A stretch of DNA of 11,693 nucleotides from JADFOB01 sp964651325 (GTDB lineage: Bacteria; Planctomycetota; Phycisphaerae; UBA1845), in assembly GCA_964651325.1 (NCBI GenBank), contig CAZYXP010000117.1, forward strand, positions 1 through 11,693. Reading direction: 5' to 3'. Positions 1 through 6,666 of this stretch are shown here, piece after piece. The notes beneath the pieces are model-generated. The model saw only the letters and a list, made by a program, of their open reading frames with translations. It was not told where the DNA came from and made no database searches. The position numbers were made by a program, and so were the translations under genes. Every line of letters starts with the position of its first letter. Position 1 is the first letter of the stretch.

Positions 1-1134
1 CTGACCATGTTCCGGCTGCCCTTTTTCGTCTGGGCGCAACTGGTCACGGCATTCTTGCTGCTGCTCGCGTTCCCGCCTCTGGAGTCGGCCGCGGTGATGC
101 AGCTGTTAGATCGCGTCATTGGAACGTCATTTTTCTCGCCGGCCGGTCTGGTGGTTAGCGGCGTCCCTTCGGCGTCGCCTGGTGGCGGAAACCCGCTGCT
201 GTGGCAGCATTTGTTCTGGTTTCTGGCGCATCCGGAGGTCTACGTCCTGATTCTTCCGGGCATGGGCATCGTGGCCGAGGTCATCGCCAACAACACGCGC
301 AAGCCGCTTTGGGGCTACAAGGCCTTGGTCTATTCGACGATTTTCCTCGGGTTCATGTCGTTCATCGTTTGGGCCCATCACATGTTCATGACGGGCATGG
401 GCACGGCGATCAGCGCTTTCTTCGCCACCACCACGATGATCATTTCGATTCCATCCGTGGTGATCCTTACGGCGCTGGTCATCACGCTCTATCGTTCTTC
501 CATTCGCTTCACGGTTCCAATGCTGTTTGCCCTCGCGTTCTTGCCGATGTTCGCCATTGGCGGATTGACGGGGCTACCGCTGGGGCTGCCGGCGTCCGAC
601 ATTCACTTGCACGACACCTACTACGTGATCGGCCACTTCCATTACGTCGTCGCTCCGGGAACGATTTTCGCGATTTTCGCCGGAATCTACTTCTGGTTTC
701 CCAAGGTCACCGGCCGCAAGATGAACAACTTTCTCGGCAAGCTCCACTTCTGGAGTTCGTTTATCTTCATCAACGTCGTGTTCTTCCCCATGTTCATACA
801 GGGCATGGGCGGGGTATCGCGGCGGCTTTACGATCAGACGGTGTACGCCCACGGCGAGGCTGTCCAGGGTTGGACGGTGATGTCCTCGATGGGCGCTTGG
901 CTGCTCGGCCTGTCGCAGATTTTCTTTATCGTGAACTTCTTTATGAGCATTCGCGGCGGCAAGAAGGTGTCGGACAATCCTTGGGAAGCGACCACGCTCG
1001 AGTGGGCCGCCCCCTCGCCGCCGCCGCACGGCAACTTTGCCAAGGTGCCCGTGGTTCATCGCGGTCCGTATGAATACAGCGTTCCGGGGGCTCGAGGCGA
1101 TTTCAGCCCTCAACACATAGCGGGAGAGGCTTAG
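1..1134 (+). CDS. ctaD: Cytochrome c oxidase subunit I, 3' part (5' truncated by window edge)
   Basis: This is the catalytic subunit of an aa3-type terminal oxidase in the inner membrane, which reduces O2 to water and pumps protons. The reading frame is open from base 1, so the gene starts upstream; about 377 residues of a usual ~550 are visible. The CuB ligand and cross-linked tyrosine motif HPEVY is encoded at 229-243 and carries the A1-type D-channel glutamate. The two other CuB histidines (AHH) are at 376-381. HDTYY (Mg site) is at 610-624, and the heme a3 and heme a histidines of GHFHY are at 634-636 and 640-642. The RR pair that contacts heme propionates (SRR) and the C-terminal NPWEATTLEW / PSPPPHGNF block are also present. 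The N-terminal helices, with the other heme a ligand, lie outside the window. One oddity is isoleucine at 463-465 in place of the K-channel lysine. ctaE follows after 4 nt. Confidence 0.97.
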   Translation: MTMFRLPFFVWAQLVTAFLLLLAFPPLESAAVMQLLDRVIGTSFFSPAGLVVSGVPSASPGGGNPLLWQHLFWFLAHPEVYVLILPGMGIVAEVIANNTRKPLWGYKALVYSTIFLGFMSFIVWAHHMFMTGMGTAISAFFATTTMIISIPSVVILTALVITLYRSSIRFTVPMLFALAFLPMFAIGGLTGLPLGLPASDIHLHDTYYVIGHFHYVVAPGTIFAIFAGIYFWFPKVTGRKMNNFLGKLHFWSSFIFINVVFFPMFIQGMGGVSRRLYDQTVYAHGEAVQGWTVMSSMGAWLLGLSQIFFIVNFFMSIRGGKKVSDNPWEATTLEWAAPSPPPHGNFAKVPVVHRGPYEYSVPGARGDFSPQHIAGEA

Positions 1135-1138
1135 TCCA

Positions 1139-1744
1139 TTGTCAAGCGAATTACTGGCTCATACGGTTAAGCCACACCCCGTAACCGGTTTGTACAACGG
1201 CAAATTCGGGATGTGGTTGTTTCTGGCGTCGGAAGTGATGCTGTTTGGGGCATTCTTTTCAACTTACGTGTTGCTTCGGGTCGGGGCGATTTCGTGGCCC
1301 AGCCACGTGGAAACGGGGCTAAGTTGGAAGATCGGCGGCTTCAATACACTGGTGTTGATCCTGTCGAGCGTCACGATGGTCATGGCCTGGGTTCAATGCA
1401 AGCTGGGCAACATCGGCAAAGCCAAGATGTTCCTGGCCGTAACCATGGCGCTCGCATTGCTCTTTATTGTGTTAAAGATTTCGCTCGAATACATGCCCAA
1501 GTTGCAACACGATCATGGACCGAGCCACAGCGTGTTCTTCGGCCTGTACTTCACGATGACCGGATTGCACGCGTTGCACATCATCGGCGGCGTCGTGGTG
1601 ATGGGCTATTTTCTTGGCCCGGGAGCCAAACTCTGGAAATCGAATCCGGAATATTACACCAACCGGATCGAATGCACCGGTCTTTATTGGCACTTCGTGG
1701 ACCTGGTTTGGATTTTCCTGTTCCCTGTTCTTTACTTGATGTAG
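1139..1744 (+). CDS. ctaE: Cytochrome c oxidase subunit III
   Basis: This integral membrane subunit of the aa3 oxidase stabilises subunit I and supports proton uptake. The 201-aa protein is the short bacterial form with five predicted helices, lacking the first two of the seven-helix type. The family signature KFGMWLFLASEVMLFG is near the N-terminus and includes the conserved lipid-contacting glutamate (E32). A TGLHALHIIGG helix follows, and the C-terminal block IECTGLYWHFVDLVWIFLF is typical. The start is a TTG (1139-1141), chosen because GGGAGAGG lies 9 nt upstream (1122-1129) and homology begins soon after it. It sits 4 nt after the ctaD stop, so it is almost certainly co-translated with it. 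Confidence 0.96.
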   Translation: MSSELLAHTVKPHPVTGLYNGKFGMWLFLASEVMLFGAFFSTYVLLRVGAISWPSHVETGLSWKIGGFNTLVLILSSVTMVMAWVQCKLGNIGKAKMFLAVTMALALLFIVLKISLEYMPKLQHDHGPSHSVFFGLYFTMTGLHALHIIGGVVVMGYFLGPGAKLWKSNPEYYTNRIECTGLYWHFVDLVWIFLFPVLYLM

Positions 1745-1753
1745 GAGTTTTCC

Positions 1754-2143
1754 ATGGCAGGCGCTCACGAGGATGACATTGGACGGCACGTACGGGTCTA
1801 TATGGCCGTGTTCGCCGCGCTGATTGTGGGAACGGTTACAACGGTTTACGTCTCGCGGCTTGACATCCCCCATCCCTGGAATTTCGTGGTCGGCCTGGGC
1901 ATCGCCTGCGTCAAGGCGTCGCTGGTCGCCATGATTTTCATGCATCTCAAGTGGGAACGCGGTGGCGTTGTCTGGTGGGTGCTGGGTATATGTGCGATCC
2001 TTTTTATGGTGTTGATGTTGATCCCCATGTTGGCCGTCGAAAATCATCCGCCGCAGACCCTCCTATCGACGTGGTCCCAGGATACGACGGCGGCCAGTGC
2101 GCCCGAAGCCACAGAGGCGCCCGAAGCCACAGGGCATCATTGA
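1754..2143 (+). CDS. ctaF: Prokaryotic cytochrome c oxidase subunit IV (COX4_pro type)
   Basis: This is a small accessory subunit of the bacterial aa3/caa3 oxidase, 129 aa with three predicted membrane helices. The middle helix pair carries the family signature KASLVAMIFMHLKWE. The ATG has a well-placed AGGAG (1743-1747, 6-nt spacer) that overlaps the ctaE stop codon. The order ctaD-ctaE-ctaF is the classic oxidase operon order. The hydrophilic C-terminus ends in APEATE-APEATG-HH, encoded by an 18-bp tandem duplication, so the tail appears to have grown by repeat expansion and is probably disordered. Confidence 0.93.
   Translation: MAGAHEDDIGRHVRVYMAVFAALIVGTVTTVYVSRLDIPHPWNFVVGLGIACVKASLVAMIFMHLKWERGGVVWWVLGICAILFMVLMLIPMLAVENHPPQTLLSTWSQDTTAASAPEATEAPEATGHH
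2099..2134 (+). repeat. 18-bp tandem duplication in the ctaF tail
   Basis: Two adjacent copies of an 18-bp unit beginning gcgcccgaagccacag (2099-2116 and 2117-2134) differ only at the 17th base. They are in frame and encode APEATE then APEATG. This is a local in-frame duplication in the C-terminal tail. Confidence 0.9.
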
Positions 2144-2191
2144 CGCCAAAGCCTCGGCAAGACCTTCACATTGGGCCGGTAGGGTAGAATC

Positions 2192-2398
2192 ATGTCACTC
2201 AAAGCGTTTCATATTCTGTTCGTCGCGATTTCGACACTGTTCTCGCTTGGCTTTGCTGGATGGTGCATTGTTCGCTACCGCGCCACCGGGGGGCAGGATC
2301 TGTTGTTCGTGGGCATCGGTTCCATAGTCGGCGCTGTAGCGCTGCTGATCTATGGCCGGTGGTTTCTTCGCAAACTCAAAGGCGAAAGCTATTTCTAA
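2192..2398 (+). CDS. Small two-helix membrane protein, cox-operon associated
   Basis: This 68-aa protein has no assigned function. It has two predicted membrane helices (about residues 5-27 and 37-55), linked by a basic and polar loop (RYRATGGQD). The positively charged C-terminus GRWFLRKLKGESYF probably lies in the cytoplasm. The ATG follows AGGG at 2181-2184, and the gene lies 48 nt after ctaF. From memory, proteins of this size and ending (KLKG-SY) recur directly after subunit IV in oxidase operons of Planctomycetota and Acidobacteriota. The position suggests a supernumerary oxidase subunit or assembly helper; this is inference. Confidence 0.8.
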   Translation: MSLKAFHILFVAISTLFSLGFAGWCIVRYRATGGQDLLFVGIGSIVGAVALLIYGRWFLRKLKGESYF

Positions 2399-2667
2399 TG
2401 ACCGGTCGATGCCAATACTCTGGTACCGCGGCGCGTTGGCCGGCGGCGCTGGCGGTGGCCGGGTTCGTTTCCGGAGCCGCCCAACATGCCAACGCATGTG
2501 CCGTCTGCTTTGGAGACCCTAACTCTCCATTGACAAAAGGCGCCTTCTGGGGCGTGGTGGCCATGGCTGGAGTCATTGGGTCGATGCTCCTCTGCATCGC
2601 GGGAACGAGCCTTTTTTGGATTCATCGCAGTCGAAAGCTTGGGCGCACGGACGTATCTGAAGACTAG
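2398..2667 (+). CDS. Small membrane-anchored protein with CAVC(F)GDP motif, cox-operon associated
   Basis: This 89-aa protein has no assigned function. The ATG at 2398 overlaps the stop of the preceding gene (TAATG), which argues for translational coupling and against upstream starts in the same frame. Residues ~12-33 form a signal-peptide-like hydrophobic stretch ending in AQHANA. The motif CAVCFGDPNSPLTKG follows (C34, C37), then a membrane helix (~50-75) and a short charged tail. The layout puts the CxxC pair on the outer face next to the membrane, where oxidase copper sites are built. A role in copper or thiol handling for oxidase assembly is plausible but unproven. From memory, similar CxVCFGxPxSP proteins occur beside cox genes in related phyla. 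Confidence 0.8.
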   Translation: MTGRCQYSGTAARWPAALAVAGFVSGAAQHANACAVCFGDPNSPLTKGAFWGVVAMAGVIGSMLLCIAGTSLFWIHRSRKLGRTDVSED

Positions 2668-2675
2668 CGGTCCGG

Positions 2676-2694
2676 TGCCCCAACGCCGGGGGCA
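2676..2694 (+). repeat. Stem-loop just after the 89-aa gene
   Basis: TGCCCC (2676-2681) can pair with GGGGCA (2689-2694) across a 7-nt loop, starting 8 nt after the stop codon of the 89-aa gene. There is no following T run, so it could be an mRNA 3'-end stabiliser rather than an intrinsic terminator. Confidence 0.5.
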
Positions 2695-2717
2695 TGACCG
2701 AATCGGCGGCCGTGATG

Positions 2718-2734
2718 GCAGGCTGAAGGCCTGC
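2718..2734 (+). repeat. REP-like hairpin, 6-bp stem and 5-nt loop
   Basis: GCAGGC-TGAAG-GCCTGC forms a perfect 6-bp stem. The 11-mer GAAGGCCTGCT (2725-2735) recurs at 9348-9358 inside the inverted-repeat element after metF, which hints at a dispersed repeat family. Confidence 0.6.
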
Positions 2735-2788
2735 TCCAAAGTAGCCAGGGGCAAGCGCAGCGCCGCCCCCGGGTCCGGTCGCCACGCA

Positions 2789-2817
2789 ACGCCCGCCCCT
2801 GAAAGGGTGCGTTTTTT
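2789..2817 (+). terminator. Possible rho-independent terminator
   Basis: An outer ACGC/GCGT pair (2789-2792 with 2809-2812) and an inner CCCT-GAA-AGGG hairpin (2797-2807), separated by a small asymmetric internal loop, run directly into six T residues (2812-2817). It is well placed to end the cox structural transcript. The internal loop and a competing CGCCCG/CGGGCG pairing (2790-2795 with 2818-2823) make it less certain. Confidence 0.45.
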
Positions 2818-2841
2818 CGGGCGGTGTGTGCAACATTACGC

Positions 2842-2918
2842 GTAGCCGACCCCTCCAGGGTCGAAAGGAATCGGTGGTGCCGTGACCGTGGGTCCGCCAG
2901 GAGCGGATCCACGGCTAC
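2842..2918 (+). repeat. Composite palindrome: two 5-nt-loop hairpins inside a closing GTAG/CTAC stem
   Basis: CGACCC-CTCCA-GGGTCG (2847-2863) is followed by a 12-bp stem with one G-T pair and a CAGGA loop (2886-2914). GTAG at 2842-2845 can pair with CTAC at 2915-2918, closing both into a three-way junction. This resembles a REP/BIME-type mobile palindrome or a structured RNA domain. Confidence 0.6.
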
Positions 2919-2924
2919 TTTAGG

Positions 2925-2941
2925 GCAGCCTTACAGGCTGC
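2925..2941 (+). repeat. REP-like hairpin, 6-bp stem and 5-nt loop
   Basis: GCAGCC-TTACA-GGCTGC forms a perfect 6-bp stem 70 nt before ctaA. It has the same stem length and loop size as the hairpin at 2718-2734. Confidence 0.6.
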
Positions 2942-3011
2942 AGGAAAGAACGGCGCCCAAGCCGCCAAACGTGTCGCGCCCCCCACAACGCCCGATGGCG
3001 ATGGAATCCCT

Positions 3012-3947
3012 ATGCCAGACAAACGCTGCCCTTATCATCGCGGGCTTTTCATCGTCTGCGTCCTTCTGGCCTGTTGCGTCTTCCCCCTTGTGATCGTCGG
3101 CGCCGGCGTCACCAGCAAGGAGGCGGGCATGGCGTTTCCGGACTGGCCTACGTCTAGCGGCCACATGATCAATCCGCCCGCGTGGTGGCAGCAGGAAGAC
3201 ACGCGGTGGGAGCACGGCCACCGTCTGATCGGCTGGGTCGTGGGGATGCTGGCGATTGCAGCGACGTCGTTCGGATGGCGACGCGACCGCTCGGTGAGAT
3301 GGGGCACTCGAGCGACATTGCTGGCGATTGTCGTTCAAGGCGTGCTCGGCGGCTTGCGCGTGACCGAGGTTTCCACCCTGCTGGCGATGCTCCACGGCAT
3401 CTGGGGCCAGGTGTGCTTCACGTTGGCCTGCATCACGGCGCTGATGGCCTCGCGAAGATGGAACGCTATGGGGCCGCGGCAGTGGAAAAAACCGGGCGTC
3501 CAGTCGCGCCGGCTTGCGGTCTGGGTCGTGTTGGCCGTATTCTTACAGCTCGTCTTTGGGGCGGCGCTGCGCCATTTTGAATCCGATGTGGCGTTGGCCT
3601 GCCATCTGGTCTGGTTGGTGGTCGTCTGCGTTTCGATAGGATGGCTGACGCTCTGGATCATGGGCGCCCACCCCGGCCGTAGGCTGCTCGTGGGACTCAC
3701 GAAAACGCTGGCCATCTTGCTGACCGTTCAGTTGGTCCTGGGCTCGCTGGCGTTCATGGTAACGACGATGCCCAAGTACTGGTCGCCGACGATGATATGG
3801 TTGGTGCCCTCGGGGCATGTGGCGCTGGGGGCCATGATATTGGCCTGCTCGGTGATGGTCGCGGCCACCGCCGTGCGCCAGTTTGCGCCGGCGAGTATGG
3901 GAATGGAGCAGCGGGAAGACCACGCCTCAGGGCTGGTTTCAACATGA
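3012..3947 (+). CDS. ctaA: Heme A synthase (CtaA/COX15 family)
   Basis: This membrane enzyme oxidises the C8 methyl group of heme O to a formyl group, giving heme A for the aa3 oxidase. The 311-aa protein, with about eight helices, has the full family pattern. After helix I come GAGVTSKEAGMAFPDWP and the E67xxH70 motif (EHGHR). The remaining heme-ligand histidines are H128 (LHGIWGQ), H198 (ACHLVW) and H269 (PSGHVALG), matching the four histidines and the glutamate of Bacillus CtaA. The ATG at 3012 is the first reasonable start; ATGs at 2995 and 3001 are out of frame, and the ribosome-binding site is weak. Its stop overlaps the ctaB start (ATGA), so the two heme-modifying enzymes are coupled. 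Confidence 0.95.
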   Translation: MPDKRCPYHRGLFIVCVLLACCVFPLVIVGAGVTSKEAGMAFPDWPTSSGHMINPPAWWQQEDTRWEHGHRLIGWVVGMLAIAATSFGWRRDRSVRWGTRATLLAIVVQGVLGGLRVTEVSTLLAMLHGIWGQVCFTLACITALMASRRWNAMGPRQWKKPGVQSRRLAVWVVLAVFLQLVFGAALRHFESDVALACHLVWLVVVCVSIGWLTLWIMGAHPGRRLLVGLTKTLAILLTVQLVLGSLAFMVTTMPKYWSPTMIWLVPSGHVALGAMILACSVMVAATAVRQFAPASMGMEQREDHASGLVST

Positions 3948-4891
3948 GCAGTAACATTTTAGATATTGAATCCTCCTGGCGACCTCTGGCACTGGCGCGC
4001 TGTGCGAGCTACGTGGAGTTGACCAAGCCGGGCATCGCCGGCCTGGTGTTGGTGGTAACTGGGCTGAGCTTCGCTCTGGGGCTTGCCGAAACGGCTGGCC
4101 TGCAAGGACCAACCGCCCTGTTTCGTTCGCTGATCCCCGCGTTTCACACGCTTTGGGGCACCGCGCTGGTGGCGAGCGCGGCCAACGCGCTGAATCAACT
4201 TATCGAGGTGCCGTTTGACAGGCAAATGATCCGAACCCGAAACCGGCCGATACCCTCGGGGCGGCTAACGGAGCGGGAGGTACTCACGTTCAGCCTCATC
4301 GCCACGCTGATCGGGCTCATCTGGTTGTTGGTTTTCACAAACGCCCTTTGCACCGCGCTCGTGGCGATTTCCTCGGCGGTGTATGTTTTTGCCTACACGC
4401 CGCTCAAACGCGTCTCGCCTATGAGCGTCTTCGTCGGCGCCGTGCCCGGAGCGCTGCCGCCGCTGATCGGTTGGGCCGGCGCGACGGGGCATCTTTCGCC
4501 CGAAGCATGGATGCTGTTCGCGGTGATGTTCTTCTGGCAGTTGCCGCATTTCGCCTCCATCGCCTGGCTGTATCGCGAGGACTACGCGCGGGCGGGCTAT
4601 CCGGTCTTGCCCGCGATTGACCGTAGCGGCATGAGAACCAGCCTGCACGTTGTGACACACTCGGTCGCGTTGCTGTTTGCGAGCCTCCTGCCGGTCCTGT
4701 ACGGGCACGCCGGCGTGATTTACGCCCTTGGCGCCATTGTGCTCGGGTTGGGATTCCTCGGTTGCGGCATTTATTTCGTGGCGTGCCAAGAGCGTGGACG
4801 GGCGCGATTGCTTCTTTTTTCCTCGTTGGTCTACCTGCCCGCGTTGCTCTTGAATATGGTGGTCGATCGAGTCATCGAGATAGCCCGGTGA
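3944..4891 (+). CDS. ctaB: Protoheme IX farnesyltransferase (heme O synthase)
   Basis: This UbiA-superfamily prenyltransferase attaches a farnesyl group to protoheme to give heme O, the substrate of CtaA. It is 315 aa long when started at the ATG that overlaps the ctaA stop; the frame is open further upstream, but that would overlap ctaA by about 150 bp. Helix I contains YVELTKPGI. The first Mg-diphosphate motif reads N84QLIE88VPFD92 followed by RTRNRPIPSGR, so the middle Asp of the usual NxxxDxxxD is Glu, which keeps the charge. The conserved YTPLKR and the EDYARAGYPVLP block (second metal-binding region) are present. About nine helices are predicted. Confidence 0.95.
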   Translation: MSSNILDIESSWRPLALARCASYVELTKPGIAGLVLVVTGLSFALGLAETAGLQGPTALFRSLIPAFHTLWGTALVASAANALNQLIEVPFDRQMIRTRNRPIPSGRLTEREVLTFSLIATLIGLIWLLVFTNALCTALVAISSAVYVFAYTPLKRVSPMSVFVGAVPGALPPLIGWAGATGHLSPEAWMLFAVMFFWQLPHFASIAWLYREDYARAGYPVLPAIDRSGMRTSLHVVTHSVALLFASLLPVLYGHAGVIYALGAIVLGLGFLGCGIYFVACQERGRARLLLFSSLVYLPALLLNMVVDRVIEIAR

Positions 4892-4916
4892 CAGCCGGCA
4901 AACCCCGCACGATCTC

Positions 4917-5852
4917 ATGAGCAACGCCCTGACCCTTCACGGCCTAACGCATCGATACGGTGATCGTGTCGCGTTGCGGGCCGTGGACGCCGTCGTGCCG
5001 CGTTGCGGCCTGTTCGCCTTGCTCGGCCCCAACGGCAGCGGCAAGAGCACCCTGTTCAAGATCGTATCCACGCTGTTGCCGCCGTGCGAAGGGCAAGTCC
5101 TGGTTGGTGGATGCGACGTACGCACGCACCAACGAGCGGTCCGCCGCATGATCGGCGTCGTCTTCCAAAACCCCAGCGTGGATGGCCATCTGACGGTTCG
5201 CGAGAACATGGTCCACCAAGGTCACTTGTACGGGCTGCATGGCCGTGCGCTGGGCAACCGAATCAACGAGCTGCTGGAGCTCTTCGACCTCGCCGACCGG
5301 GGCTCAGACCGAGCCGCCATCCTGTCGGGCGGGTTGCGTCGGCGCGTCGAGATTGCCAAATCCATGCTGCATGCTCCTGAGATGCTGATTCTCGACGAAC
5401 CGAGCACCGGGCTGGACCCCCATGCCCGCGATGAGATGATTCGCGTGCTGTTGACGCTTGCCGATCGCAGCGGCGTCACCAGCCTTATGACGACGCATCT
5501 AATGGAGGAAGCCGATCATTGCGACGTGGTGGGCATTCTGAGCGAGGGGAGTCTGGTCGCGATGGACAGCCCCGAGACGCTGAAATCCGCCGTTGCCGGC
5601 GACGTCGTGACCCTGACCGCTCCAGACGCCTCAGCGCTCTCCAAGCGAATCGCGGAACAATTCGACGTCCCCTGCGTGGTTTCGGGCGCTGAAATTCGCA
5701 TTGAATTAGAGGACGGGCATCGATTCATCCCGCGCGTGCTTCAGGCTTTTCCCGACAAGGTGGATCGCGTCACGGTCGGCAAGGCCACCCTCTCCGACGC
5801 CTATTTCCGTTTCACCGGTAAGAAGCTGGCTCCCTCGGAGACTCGAACGTAA
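4917..5852 (+). CDS. ABC transporter ATP-binding protein (DrrA/CcmA-like ABC-2 exporter)
   Basis: This cytoplasmic ATPase powers an ABC-2 type exporter whose permease is the next gene. The 311-aa protein has Walker A GPNGSGKST (37-45), Q-loop Q84, signature LSGGL (136-140, with Leu instead of Gln as in the DrrA subgroup), Walker B MLILDE (156-161) and the switch histidine H194 (TTHLMEEAD). A ~100-residue C-terminal extension typical of DrrA-like ATPases follows. The ATG lies 25 nt after ctaB with no good Shine-Dalgarno. Its stop overlaps the permease start (TAATG). The position between heme A synthesis and SCO suggests a role in oxidase biogenesis, but the substrate cannot be read from the sequence. 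Confidence 0.93.
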   Translation: MSNALTLHGLTHRYGDRVALRAVDAVVPRCGLFALLGPNGSGKSTLFKIVSTLLPPCEGQVLVGGCDVRTHQRAVRRMIGVVFQNPSVDGHLTVRENMVHQGHLYGLHGRALGNRINELLELFDLADRGSDRAAILSGGLRRRVEIAKSMLHAPEMLILDEPSTGLDPHARDEMIRVLLTLADRSGVTSLMTTHLMEEADHCDVVGILSEGSLVAMDSPETLKSAVAGDVVTLTAPDASALSKRIAEQFDVPCVVSGAEIRIELEDGHRFIPRVLQAFPDKVDRVTVGKATLSDAYFRFTGKKLAPSETRT

Positions 5853-6661
5853 TGCAACGATCCTTTGCAACTGAGTTTCTGCTCCCGGCCGTTACGCTTT
5901 GGCGCCGCGAGGTGGTTCGGTTTGTCCGGCAGAAGAGTCGGGTGATCGGAGCCTTGGGCACGCCGGCGATTTTCTGGCTGGTGATCGGCTCGGGGCTCGG
6001 AAAATCGTTCCGGATGCCTGGGCAGGACGCATCCGTCAATTTCCTACAGTACAGCTTTCCGGGCACGGTCATCCTGATCGTGCTCTTCACCGCCATTTTT
6101 TCCATGATTTCAATTATCGAGGACCGCCGCGAGGGATTCTTGCAGGCCGTGCTGGTCTCACCGGCCAGCCCCTTCTCGATCGTCCTGGGCAAGGTCATGG
6201 GCAGCACGACGCTCGCCGTGGCGCAGGCGCTACTATTCGTCTGTCTAGCACCGCTGTGCGGCGTCGAGCTTTCCGCAGGCGGATTTCTGGCGTCGCTGGG
6301 GGTGCTCGTTGTCGTTTCGGTCGGACTGAGCGCGCTGGGGTTTGTCATTGCGTGGCCTATGTCATCGACTCAAGGCTTTCATGCCGTGATGAATCTTTTC
6401 CTGATTCCTCTTTGGCTTCTTTCGGGGGCGTTTTTCCCCGCCTCCGGCAGCATGACGGGCTTGCGATGGATCATGGCGGCCAACCCGTTGACCTACGGGC
6501 TGGCCGCCTTTAGACATGTTCTGTACTCTGGTGATCATGCCTTGGTGCAGGCGCTCCCCCCCTTCGGCCTGTCGATCGGCGTGTCCGCGGCGTTTGCGTT
6601 TGTGATGGTCATACTGTCGGCCTGTCTGGTCGGCCGCAAGCCCGGTGAAACGGCAGGATAA
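5852..6661 (+). CDS. ABC-2 type transporter permease
   Basis: This is the membrane partner of the preceding ATPase. The 269-aa protein has about six predicted helices. It has an amphipathic N-terminal segment (RREVVRFVRQKSRVIGALG), a long substrate-path loop, and the ABC-2 C-terminal signature region (SGAFFPASGSMTGLRW, then AANPLTYGLAAFRHVL) typical of the DrrB/NodJ/YadH group. One membrane gene plus one ATPase gene implies a homodimeric exporter. The start overlaps the ATPase stop by 1 nt, and the stop is followed within 5 nt by the SCO gene. Confidence 0.93.
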   Translation: MQRSFATEFLLPAVTLWRREVVRFVRQKSRVIGALGTPAIFWLVIGSGLGKSFRMPGQDASVNFLQYSFPGTVILIVLFTAIFSMISIIEDRREGFLQAVLVSPASPFSIVLGKVMGSTTLAVAQALLFVCLAPLCGVELSAGGFLASLGVLVVVSVGLSALGFVIAWPMSSTQGFHAVMNLFLIPLWLLSGAFFPASGSMTGLRWIMAANPLTYGLAAFRHVLYSGDHALVQALPPFGLSIGVSAAFAFVMVILSACLVGRKPGETAG

Positions 6662-6666
6662 TCTTG

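Larger units (their letters stand above)
2668..3011. other. Hairpin-rich intergenic region between the cox structural and assembly genes
   Basis: No convincing gene lies in these 344 bp. They contain at least six potential stem-loops: 2676-2694, 2718-2734, 2789-2817, 2847-2863, 2886-2914 and 2925-2941. One is terminator-like, and four have exactly 5-nt loops. Short ORFs that cross it lack ribosome-binding sites and protein-like composition. It separates two transcription blocks that serve the same enzyme, so it may hold a terminator, a promoter for ctaA and REP-like repeats. No clear -35/-10 pair was recognised. Confidence 0.7.

Noticed and set aside
201..1073. Long plus-strand frame inside ctaD
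   Set aside because: Its translation is low-complexity and rich in His, Arg and Gly, with no family pattern; it is a shadow of the strongly supported subunit I frame.
574..1116. 180-codon minus-strand frame opposite ctaD
   Set aside because: It lies wholly opposite the subunit I gene, has charged non-globular composition and lacks a ribosome-binding site.
2668..3011. CRISPR array in the hairpin-rich gap
   Set aside because: The palindromes differ in sequence and spacing; there is no repeated unit with equal-length spacers.
4265..4924. 219-codon minus-strand frame opposite ctaB
   Set aside because: It is antisense to a clear prenyltransferase and composed mostly of Arg, Gln, Glu and His repeats typical of shadow frames.
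4917..6661. Identification of the ABC pair as CcmAB (cytochrome c maturation)
   Set aside because: The ATPase is ~311 aa with a DrrA-like C-terminal extension and the permease has ABC-2 DrrB/NodJ features; no ccmC, ccmE or ccmF is nearby.
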